Below are positions 6,978 to 14,477 of a stretch of DNA of 16,054 nucleotides, piece by piece (the stretch's first letter is position 1; each line of letters opens with the position of its first letter). The DNA lies in contig CABUSR010000037.1 in assembly GCA_902494245.1 (NCBI GenBank), forward strand, positions 1-16,054, in the 5' to 3' direction. The notes under the pieces are model-generated. The model was not told the origin of the DNA. It saw only the letters and a list, made by a program, of their open reading frames with translations, and did not search any database. Origin of the DNA: an uncultured Collinsella sp. Lineage in GTDB: Bacteria > Actinomycetota > Coriobacteriia > Coriobacteriales > Coriobacteriaceae. Made by a program: the position numbers and the translations under genes.

Positions 6978-8733
6978 ACGTGTCCTCCACGACTTTACCG
7001 CCGTCCTGCACGTAAAAACACTTCATGCCGTACTGTTTGCCGTCGTCGGTCACATAGCAGTCAAACGCATCTTGTGTATAGCCGTCGGAGTTGGTGGCGC
7101 GCACGCGCACAAAATACTGGCCGGAATCGGGCGCATCGCAGGTCACCTCGGGCAGAAGCACGTCCTCGGCCTTAAAAAGTACATCGCTTATGGCGTAGTC
7201 ACGCGCGAGCTCGACGGTATAGCGAATATCACGCGCCTCAAAGTCGTACGCGGCATCCCAGCTCATGCGCAGCTTGCCGTTATCGATCTGCGGCACGCCA
7301 ATGTAGAACGGCATGGGCTTTTTATAGTTCTCGCAATAGCCCTTGTAGTTCTCCTCGATCTCGGAAGGAATCGCTGCGGCAATCTGCTCGTATTGATCCT
7401 TGGTGACAGGCAGATGGTCGATATCGGGCGAAGCAAAGACCAGCGATTCGGTTACCTCGCGATAATGCTTAATCATCTTGGTCAGGCGCGCCTCGGTCAA
7501 ATACGAGCGCAAGTCCTTGACGGCACGGTCGAGTTCGCTGCGGAACGACTTGCTGCGCAACGCGCGGTTAAACAGCACGTTGCCCCAGTAGTTGCTCACG
7601 CCGCGCTCCCAGCTCGCGTAGTCCGAAAACCCGGTAAGAGAAAGCTCCAGCTTACGCAGCATGCCGTCGTTATCCCAATCCAAAAAGTACCAGGTATTTG
7701 AGTTGAGCGGGCTGTATAGATAGCAGTTACGGTTCTGCGTATCGCAGTTGCCCGTCAGGATCTGAAACGCCAGCCAATAGACCAGGTTCTCGGTATCAAA
7801 GTAAGTGTCGAGCACGTCATCGATCTTTTGCGATTCGTCGTTGAGCGCATCGAGCATCTCGATGAGCTTGGTATGGTCCGAGTCGCCCTTAATCTCGAGC
7901 ATGCCCTCAAAGTTGGCCTGGTTGTAGTCGGGATCGTCGGCGAGCTTAATGGTGTCCTCGTAGCGATAGAACTCAAAGTTGTTCACCTTGTACAGGTGTC
8001 CATTCTTATCTAGGCCATGTGCCTTAAGCGCCGTCTTATTAAGCTGCTCTACCTGTGTAAACAGGCCGTAGTCCTCAAAGGTGTCGTTGGACTTTTCGGT
8101 CTGGTCGCACACCCACAGATGCACAAACTGCGTACGCAGGCCCATCATCTGGGGAATCCCGCGGATAAGGTCGTAGGCCATCTTGTTGCGAAAACGCATA
8201 CCCTCGGCCATATGTTTGTTGAGTGCAATCGCGCGCTGCTGGCGCCAGGTCCCCTTTCCTTTTTTGAGCTCCACCTTGTAATTCTTCTGCGTATAACCGC
8301 TCGACGTCTGGCCGCGCACCTGCACGGTAGCATTGGGCGCTTCCTCGCCATAGCCAACCTCGCCGGCCACCGGGCCGTCTTCGTCGCCCGCCTGCAAAAG
8401 GCCCATAACCTGATAGCGCGCCACGCCCATGTCGGCGTAGTCATAAACCGAGTACGTATTGATCTCGGCCCAGCTATGATCGGTGTTCTCGGAGCTGTTG
8501 CCGCGTGAGACCGTCAGGTACATGATCACAATGCCCGAGTCATCGTAGACCTCGTAGAGCTCGTCCTTGTCGCGCAGGTGCTTGGCCCCATTCGAGGCCT
8601 CGGCCTTTTTAATCTTGTCCTGCTTTTTGACCTTTTTGGTCGAGGAGTCTTCCTGCACCGAGCAGCCCGAAAGCAGCAGCGCACCGGCAGCCGTCTCAAT
8701 CAGGCGACGACGAGACATCATCCTATCGGTCAT
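6964..8733 (-). CDS. cotH: CotH-family kinase-like lipoprotein
   Basis: This 589-residue protein belongs to the CotH family of atypical secreted protein kinases, named after a spore-coat kinase of Bacillus. The N-terminus has SRRRL (7-11), a hydrophobic stretch and a lipobox ending LSGC at Cys24, so it should be a lipoprotein on the outer membrane face; the Arg run may allow Tat export. A charged Lys-rich linker follows. The kinase-like region (about 135-470) has the family motifs: RGQTS and KNYKVELK near 140-157, LFTQVEQ (224-230), GNCDTQNRNCYLY (328-340) and the metal-binding-like FLDWDNDG (350-357). Residues about 475-565 look like one FN3-type domain. The ATG at 8733 was chosen for its GGGGAGG site and because it starts the signal peptide; it overlaps pelG by 11 bp. 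The substrate is unknown: a surface protein or the polysaccharide are both possible. Confidence 0.85.
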   Translation of the reverse strand: MTDRMMSRRRLIETAAGALLLSGCSVQEDSSTKKVKKQDKIKKAEASNGAKHLRDKDELYEVYDDSGIVIMYLTVSRGNSSENTDHSWAEINTYSVYDYADMGVARYQVMGLLQAGDEDGPVAGEVGYGEEAPNATVQVRGQTSSGYTQKNYKVELKKGKGTWRQQRAIALNKHMAEGMRFRNKMAYDLIRGIPQMMGLRTQFVHLWVCDQTEKSNDTFEDYGLFTQVEQLNKTALKAHGLDKNGHLYKVNNFEFYRYEDTIKLADDPDYNQANFEGMLEIKGDSDHTKLIEMLDALNDESQKIDDVLDTYFDTENLVYWLAFQILTGNCDTQNRNCYLYSPLNSNTWYFLDWDNDGMLRKLELSLTGFSDYASWERGVSNYWGNVLFNRALRSKSFRSELDRAVKDLRSYLTEARLTKMIKHYREVTESLVFASPDIDHLPVTKDQYEQIAAAIPSEIEENYKGYCENYKKPMPFYIGVPQIDNGKLRMSWDAAYDFEARDIRYTVELARDYAISDVLFKAEDVLLPEVTCDAPDSGQYFVRVRATNSDGYTQDAFDCYVTDDGKQYGMKCFYVQDGGKVVEDTYEEG

Positions 8734-10267
8734 CAGAACCTCCCCAATGGTTGCGATACACACGGACCACCGTGCGCTCAAAAACGCCATGCGGCTCACC
8801 CTTATGCCGGCCTTCCTCATAGCGCTGCTCGGCACGTTCGAGCAAGCGGCCCAACTTCGTAAAGTGACCCGTTTTGTCGGTCGCCACCATGGGCTGCTGA
8901 CTCAGGATACGATACGGTAAGTTGGCGGTATAGGTATCGAGCCGCAGCAGGGCCACGATAAAAAACACCGCCGCACCCAACAAAAAGCCAAAGCCGTAAA
9001 ACTGCTGCGGCAAAAGCAACGACACGGCGGCCGCCAGCCCGGCAACACCGGCAAACAGGCCCGAGGCCAGCACAGCCCCCTTGTAGTCGGTAAAGTACAG
9101 CAAGATGAGCATCACCGTATTGCCCACGGCATACAGACCATAGCCCACGCACAGCGTACGGAAATACCCATGCATAAGGCTGTTAAAGCCCAGCGGCAGG
9201 GCCGAGAGCACCGTGGTCTCGAGCGAAATGACCGTCGCGGTCACAAACAGCTGCTTGAGCGCGCAAAAGCGAAGTTCGCTGTTGAGCGTGGAGAGCATCT
9301 CCTCCTCGGCCACCACAATGTCGCCCACCACGCCACCGTCATTGAACAGGCTGTAGTAGTCGCGGTAGCGCGGATAAAAGTTGACCTCGACCGAGACCAC
9401 AAAGTTGACGGTCGTGACCAGGATCGTCAAAAATGCGATGAGCGCCGGCACATCGTGGTAGGGCGCGCCATAAAACAAGCCCTTGACCTGCACGCCAATG
9501 GGACCGGCCCAAATAATCACTAGGTGTGCAAAGAGCCCCAGGTTGGTAAACAGGCCCGTGAGTGCCAGCGGCATAAACTGATCGAGCCACCGCAAAAAGA
9601 GCCAGGGGCTGCGGTCGCTCTGCGGAAAATACCGGTACAGCAGTACCACGTCCCAGGCGAGCATGACGCCGTAACCCAGGGCGATTGACGCCAGCAGGCC
9701 CTCGACCGGCGGCAGCCCCAGCGCCAGCACGGCCAGGGCGCACAGGCACGCCACGACAATGGCAGCCGCAAAGCTGCACAGGATACCGCGGTAGTCCTTG
9801 ATGGCCGTGAGATAGCTCATGCCATTCCAGTTGACGATCATAATGTTGAACAGCCACAGGCACAGCAGCCCCTGCAGCAGCGTGGCGCCCGAGAACAGCA
9901 GAAAGACGCCGTAGAGCACGGTGCCCGCAACCAGCATGATGGCGTTGGAGCCCCAAAACGAGGGCAGAATCTCTTCTTCGCGCTCGGCAAAGAGCGTGTC
10001 GGCCAAAAAGCGCGTGACCGGCATGGAGAAAAAGCTTGTAAGCGTAAGCGACGCCAGCAGCGTATAGGTCACCATGCACACCAGCAGGTCCTGGTTGGCA
10101 CGGCCCACACCCCACAGACCGCACAGCACCAAGATACCCACCTGGAGCAGCACGCCCAACAGCATGGGGCCCGTGCACACAATGCCGGCGTAGCCATAGG
10201 CGCGCATCGTGGCAAACAGACCCTTGCGCCTAAACAGGCGTTTGAGCTCAAAACCGATTCCGGCCAC
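8723..10267 (-). CDS. pelG: PelG, exopolysaccharide membrane transporter
   Basis: This 514-residue integral membrane protein is the PelG-type member of the MOP (Wzx/MATE-like) superfamily and should move Pel polymer across the membrane with PelD, PelE and PelF. The start MAGIGFELKRLF is a PelG signature. I count 12 hydrophobic segments up to about residue 440. The last 70 or so residues are polar and cytoplasmic, with a charged helix (RLLERAEQRYEEG), which makes the protein longer than the roughly 456-residue Pseudomonas PelG. The GTG start lies 3 bp after the pelF stop with GAGGGGGAG upstream. Its place directly after pelF is conserved in known pel loci. Confidence in the family is high; the role of the C-terminal extension is unknown. 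Confidence 0.93.
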   Translation of the reverse strand: MAGIGFELKRLFRRKGLFATMRAYGYAGIVCTGPMLLGVLLQVGILVLCGLWGVGRANQDLLVCMVTYTLLASLTLTSFFSMPVTRFLADTLFAEREEEILPSFWGSNAIMLVAGTVLYGVFLLFSGATLLQGLLCLWLFNIMIVNWNGMSYLTAIKDYRGILCSFAAAIVVACLCALAVLALGLPPVEGLLASIALGYGVMLAWDVVLLYRYFPQSDRSPWLFLRWLDQFMPLALTGLFTNLGLFAHLVIIWAGPIGVQVKGLFYGAPYHDVPALIAFLTILVTTVNFVVSVEVNFYPRYRDYYSLFNDGGVVGDIVVAEEEMLSTLNSELRFCALKQLFVTATVISLETTVLSALPLGFNSLMHGYFRTLCVGYGLYAVGNTVMLILLYFTDYKGAVLASGLFAGVAGLAAAVSLLLPQQFYGFGFLLGAAVFFIVALLRLDTYTANLPYRILSQQPMVATDKTGHFTKLGRLLERAEQRYEEGRHKGEPHGVFERTVVRVYRNHWGGSDDR

Positions 10268-10270
10268 CGG

Positions 10271-11698
10271 CTACTCCCCCTCTCTGGGCAGGTCAAACGC
10301 ACGTGCCGTCTCGTCGTACAGCGCGCGATAGTTGGCGAGCATCTGCTCGTGCAAAAAGTACGTGGCAACGCGACGCTGGCCGCGCTCCCCCATCTCGATA
10401 CGACGGGCGCGGCTTGTGCACATGCGCTCCATGGCGTCGGCCAAGCCCTTGCGATACATAGGCGGCGTCACAAAACCCGCCACCCCAAATTCGTCGCCCG
10501 GGGCGCCTTCGAGCAGTTCGCGGCAGCAGCCCACCTCGGTCGTCACGCAGGGGCGACGCGCGGCGAGCGACTCCAGCACGCTCAGCGGCTGGCCCTCGGA
10601 GATGCTCGTCAGGATCGTAAAGTCGAGCTTTTCCATGTACTCGACCACGTTGACGCGACCGGTAAAGATCAGGTCGCGCACGCCCAGGGTATCGACGAGC
10701 GCGTGGCACTCGGCACCGTACTCCTCGTCGTCCACGCCGCCCATAATGTGCAGGCGCACCTGGGGCAGGCGCTCGTGCAGCTCAAAGAACGCATAGATCA
10801 TGGTCTTGACGTCCTTGATGGGCGCCAGGCGCACCACCGCTCCAATGTCCACCCAGCCGTCATCGGGCTTTAAGGGAATGTCCTTAAAGCGGTCGAACTG
10901 GATGCCGTTGGGGATGACCAGGCATTTGTCCGCATCGCAACCCATATCGATCTGCGTCTTGCGGGCGTTGTGAAACAAACTCGTCACGCGGAAGGCGCGG
11001 CGGTAGATCTCCTCCGAAAGCAGGTAGAAAAAGCGGATCCAGCGGTCCTTAAACGACGGCACCACCCAGTCGGCGCGAATAATCTCTTCCTCGCGCTCGC
11101 GGGTATAGATGCCGTGCTCGGTCAGCAGCACCGGCGCATGGGAAACGTTCGAGCCCAGGCAGGCGAGCAGGCCGCCGTAACCGGTCGAGATGGCGTGGTA
11201 CACATCGGCCACCGGCACCTCGCTGCCCAGCAGGTAGAGCACGGGCAGCAGCATGGAGCGCATGGTGTGGAATGCGTCGGCAAAGGGCGTGTAGGGATAC
11301 TCGGCCAGACACACGTCGCGAAAGATATTCATAAACGTGCGGCTCTGCAAAAACGAGAGCGGATGCACGCGGCGGCGCTGGAAGATATCGAACAGCACGT
11401 CCCAATCCGGATTGGAGAGCGACACCAAGCGACGCAGCGCCTCGCGCTCGCGGTCGTTAAAGTCGGCCTCTCCCTGCTCGCCCGAAAGACGCAGGGCATC
11501 GTCCAGGAACACCTCATGCACCTCGACCACGTTGCCGGGCAGCTCGTAGACAAACTTACCGCGGTCGGCAGCATGCGCGCCGATCACCCACAGCACAAAC
11601 TCGTGCTCGGGCATGGCCTGTATATAGCCGTGCATCCAGGTAGACACGCCGCCGTGCACATAGGGGTAGCAACCCTCGAGTACCAAGCAGATTCTCAT
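10271..11698 (-). CDS. pelF: PelF, cytosolic GT4 glycosyltransferase
   Basis: This 475-residue soluble protein is a family GT4, GT-B fold glycosyltransferase of the PelF type. In Pseudomonas, PelF uses UDP-sugar (UDP-GlcNAc/GalNAc type) to build the Pel chain. The N-terminal signature EGCYPYVHGGVSTW (8-21) is diagnostic for PelF. TEHGIYTRERE (about 193-203) is another strongly conserved PelF block. The C-terminal nucleotide-sugar domain has NGI (264-266), VVRLAPIKD (288-296) and the retaining-enzyme E-x7-E motif (E368 and E376). The ATG overlaps the stop of the upstream gene in an ATGA arrangement, with AGGAGG about 10 nt before. An in-frame extension back to 11935 has no family similarity and runs through the upstream gene, so I rejected it. 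There is no UDP-sugar epimerase gene in view. Confidence 0.95.
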   Translation of the reverse strand: MRICLVLEGCYPYVHGGVSTWMHGYIQAMPEHEFVLWVIGAHAADRGKFVYELPGNVVEVHEVFLDDALRLSGEQGEADFNDREREALRRLVSLSNPDWDVLFDIFQRRRVHPLSFLQSRTFMNIFRDVCLAEYPYTPFADAFHTMRSMLLPVLYLLGSEVPVADVYHAISTGYGGLLACLGSNVSHAPVLLTEHGIYTREREEEIIRADWVVPSFKDRWIRFFYLLSEEIYRRAFRVTSLFHNARKTQIDMGCDADKCLVIPNGIQFDRFKDIPLKPDDGWVDIGAVVRLAPIKDVKTMIYAFFELHERLPQVRLHIMGGVDDEEYGAECHALVDTLGVRDLIFTGRVNVVEYMEKLDFTILTSISEGQPLSVLESLAARRPCVTTEVGCCRELLEGAPGDEFGVAGFVTPPMYRKGLADAMERMCTSRARRIEMGERGQRRVATYFLHEQMLANYRALYDETARAFDLPREGE

Positions 11699-13575
11699 TT
11701 GTCGCCACCCTCCTTGCGCGCAATGGTCACCGTCTTGTCCGTGGCTTTGACCAGGTACAGGTCGCCCGTCAGATGCGTCATCTCGCCACCCGTGACTGCG
11801 CCCGGCGCGCCGTTGTTGGCACGGAACATGAGCCACGCTTCGTCGTGGAAATTGCCCAGACTGAGCGTCCAGGCATCCGCGTCTGTATCCACACTCACCG
11901 TCACGGACGAAAAGCGCTGGATGGCGCCCGAGCATTCCGAGCCGGTCTGACGACGCAGGTCGGGCGCCGACTTGGTAAGCCAGTCCAGGTATTCAGTCAG
12001 GCCGCCCTTGTAGACCTCCCAGCCCTCCGTAGCGCCGCGATCGGGATCGAGCAAGTCGTCCGGGTGCATAAAGTGCGTGCTCACGTAGTGCATGTTGAGC
12101 TCGGACACGGCGGCCAGGCGCATATAGGAATCGTCGACCATGCCGCCCGAGACAATGCGCGGCTGCTCCACAATGCCGTCGCTCGCCACACCAAACTCCT
12201 GCACGTACGGAAGATCGGTGCCATCCTCAAAATACGTACTGGCAATGGTCTTAATGCGCGGAACATCACAGCCGATAATCTTGCGCGCGCGGGCCGAAAG
12301 GATATTTGACGGTGGCACGTAGACCGAGCCGTGCGCGTTGGGCAGCACCTCGTCCTGAAAAGCGATAAGCTCGTCGAGCGATGCAACAAGCGTTTCCTTG
12401 TTCTTCCACGTCTTATAGTCGTACAGCGTGCCATAGTCGGTGTCCCAGAGTGCCAGCGGCTGATGGTTGTAGCCGTGAAAGCCCAGCTCTCCGCCCATCT
12501 GCAGCAGCATGCCGCCAAAGTAGCGGAACTGCGTGGCATCGGCCTGACGCGCGGGCTCGGTCTGGTTGACGGCATCCTCATAGTTTTCGATCATCACGCC
12601 GGTATAGCGAATGTCGTATTTTTGCGCGAGCTTTTGCAGATCGGGCCACCAGACCTTGGCATAAAAGTCGGCAATGGAAAGGCCGTAGTCGCGCTTAATG
12701 TAGGTGCCGTCGCCCGAGGGCACGGGGCTGGGAAAGTCGTCCAGATAGAAGACAGCGCTGTTGATAACGGGGTAGGCCGTGGCATCGCCGAGCAGGCTGA
12801 TCGCCGCGGCGTAAAACCCGCGCATGACCTTGTCGTAGACACCGATATTGCATACCACGGTGCGTCCGCTACCACAGTCATTGGACCAAATGAGCGGGGC
12901 GCCCGCATCGCCGGTCTTAGCCCACACACGCGCCGACTCGCGCAGCGAAACCGAAAGCGACGAATCAAAGGGATCCGAGAGCTCGTAGCGCTCTCCCCCG
13001 CCCAACATAAAGTCCTCGCTCGGCACAATGCTTTCGGCTTTTACATAGTCATATCCGGCCGATTCAATGCCAAGCTTGGGAGCAATCACTTGCAGATAGC
13101 TCGAATTATCCGGCGGCATGGCGAGCATAAGCGAACCGCCGGCACTCACCCAACTCATAATGTCGGTCAGGTGCGTACCGAGCCTATCGAGCGACGGCAT
13201 GAGCAAAATCACGCGATCGAAGGACGTCAGTGAGGGAATGGCATCCGCGCCGTCCAGGGCAAGGTCCACGTCGCGGTGCGCGATCTTCATGTCGAGCAGG
13301 ATCTGGTCGAACTGCTCCTTTACGTCCTCGACGCCCGCTTGGTCGGTATCGGTAATGACCAGGCATCTGGGCTTTTGGCCAAATATCGCCGAGGAGGCCG
13401 GCACCGCGTCGTTGGCGGCAAGCATCCCCAGCTTATGCTGGCCCGCACTGTACTGCACGCCGGCACGCTCCACCAGCAGCACGGCGGCCATGGCAATAAA
13501 GACCGCCCACACCACGAGCAGTCCCATCCAGCGAAAATGGCCCGCACGGTCGCGGATATGCTGCACCACGTTCAT
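11695..13575 (-). CDS. DUF2194 protein with polysaccharide-deacetylase core (PelA-like)
   Basis: This 626-residue protein has a short cytoplasmic N-terminus, one membrane anchor (about 16-36) and a large extracytoplasmic part. Residues about 65-250 resemble the glutamine-amidotransferase-like Rossmann domain found in this family. The region about 270-510 is a CE4/NodB-type deacetylase barrel: YLDD (Asp279, Asp280), HGYNH (His367, His371) and HFMHPDD (His501, His504, Asp506) supply the metal and catalytic residues. A beta-rich C-terminal domain (about 545-626) follows. It probably deacetylates the nascent GalNAc/GlcNAc polymer, the job of PelA in Pseudomonas. No GH166-like hydrolase domain is recognisable. 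The start ATGA overlaps the pelE stop by 4 bp with GAGG before it; an ORF start 24 bp upstream lacks support. Calling it PelA by position is inference; the deacetylase motifs are seen. Confidence 0.85.
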   Translation of the reverse strand: MNVVQHIRDRAGHFRWMGLLVVWAVFIAMAAVLLVERAGVQYSAGQHKLGMLAANDAVPASSAIFGQKPRCLVITDTDQAGVEDVKEQFDQILLDMKIAHRDVDLALDGADAIPSLTSFDRVILLMPSLDRLGTHLTDIMSWVSAGGSLMLAMPPDNSSYLQVIAPKLGIESAGYDYVKAESIVPSEDFMLGGGERYELSDPFDSSLSVSLRESARVWAKTGDAGAPLIWSNDCGSGRTVVCNIGVYDKVMRGFYAAAISLLGDATAYPVINSAVFYLDDFPSPVPSGDGTYIKRDYGLSIADFYAKVWWPDLQKLAQKYDIRYTGVMIENYEDAVNQTEPARQADATQFRYFGGMLLQMGGELGFHGYNHQPLALWDTDYGTLYDYKTWKNKETLVASLDELIAFQDEVLPNAHGSVYVPPSNILSARARKIIGCDVPRIKTIASTYFEDGTDLPYVQEFGVASDGIVEQPRIVSGGMVDDSYMRLAAVSELNMHYVSTHFMHPDDLLDPDRGATEGWEVYKGGLTEYLDWLTKSAPDLRRQTGSECSGAIQRFSSVTVSVDTDADAWTLSLGNFHDEAWLMFRANNGAPGAVTGGEMTHLTGDLYLVKATDKTVTIARKEGGDK

Positions 13576-14477
13576 CGGGCCTCCTCTCCGTTGCGCCAAA
13601 ACGCCAGCTCCTCGCGGTTGGCAGCGCTCAAGTACACATGCTGCTTGTCAATCGCATCAATCACGCGGTGGACCTCGTCACCGTCGCGGCGCATCACCGC
13701 CAGGCGCAGGCAAAGCATCCAAACCTCCTGCTCCTCGGGCGCGTCGAGCACCAGCTGGTCGGTCACGGCCTGCGCCTCGTCGATCTGTCCAACATCGACC
13801 AGCGCTGTCGCATATCGAACGCGCAGCTCAAAGGAGTCCTCGCGCTCGCAGCGACGCGCAAGCAAGCGCGCATACTGCTGACGCTGAATCTGAGCCACGC
13901 GCCCCTCAGCCAAGCCGGAGTTCAAGTATTCACCAAGAAAATCGCAGTATTCATTGAGATTATGCGCGCTCGGATCGGTCTTAAAGGCGTGCTCCAGCTG
14001 CTGCAGTTTAAGGTCGGACTCCTTGGAGATCTGCGCCACCGCCGTCGCGGCATAGTGCGCCACCTCAACGTCATCGTTAAGCTTAGCCGCCTGCAGCTGC
14101 GCCAGATACGCATCGGGCTCCTCGGTAAGCATGGAGAGCATTAGGCGGCGCCGGTCTGCCGGGTCGTTGACGATGAGCGCCTCCTCGAGCGGGATCAAGC
14201 CTGCATCGGCTTCACGGTCGTGCACCAAGATACTGCGATGCAGCTCATCGTTAATGCGCAGCGACTCCAACGTGGCGTCCTTGAGGTCCGCGCCAAACAC
14301 GGCGCTGCGCGCGATAAGCAGCACCACCAGCAGCGGGCCCCACAACGGCACGAGCACCATCACGGCCAACATATGCCCGCGCACCGGCAGCAGACCCAAC
14401 TTCATAAGCGTCCACAGTACCAGGCAAACCAGCGCATGAATCAGCAGCAAAACGGCAGCAACGACAAGCGAGATCAA
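13572..14477 (-). CDS. pelE: PelE-like membrane/TPR scaffold protein
   Basis: This 301-residue protein begins with two hydrophobic helices (about 2-27 and 36-59) and continues with a helical, TPR-like cytosolic region. The stretch around residues 86-160, with PLEEALIVND, RRRLMLSML and DDVEVAHYAA, is typical of PelE proteins, and the C-terminal 180 residues carry regular helix pairs. In Pseudomonas, PelE recruits PelF to PelD and PelG at the inner membrane. The start is TTG, in a TTGA overlap with the pelD stop, with GAGGGGGA 8-9 nt upstream. No ATG in this frame comes before the first helix, so TTG is the best choice. Position between PelD and the deacetylase matches pel gene order. Sequence similarity within the family is low, so context carries part of the call. 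Confidence 0.82.
   Translation of the reverse strand: MISLVVAAVLLLIHALVCLVLWTLMKLGLLPVRGHMLAVMVLVPLWGPLLVVLLIARSAVFGADLKDATLESLRINDELHRSILVHDREADAGLIPLEEALIVNDPADRRRLMLSMLTEEPDAYLAQLQAAKLNDDVEVAHYAATAVAQISKESDLKLQQLEHAFKTDPSAHNLNEYCDFLGEYLNSGLAEGRVAQIQRQQYARLLARRCEREDSFELRVRYATALVDVGQIDEAQAVTDQLVLDAPEEQEVWMLCLRLAVMRRDGDEVHRVIDAIDKQHVYLSAANREELAFWRNGEEAR

Noticed and set aside
5394..7175. A 593-codon open frame on the plus strand
   Set aside because: It runs antisense through the DUF4956 and VTC genes, has no family-like sequence and a His/Arg-rich composition typical of shadow frames in high-GC DNA.
11699..11935. N-terminal extension of pelF
   Set aside because: It overlaps the DUF2194 gene for over 230 bp and has no similarity; the PelF signature starts right at the ATG at 11698 with a good ribosome site.
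10970..13233. Plus-strand open frames of about 300 codons (10970-11950 and 12331-13233)
   Set aside because: Both lie antisense to pelF and the DUF2194 gene, whose motifs and coupled starts are clear.
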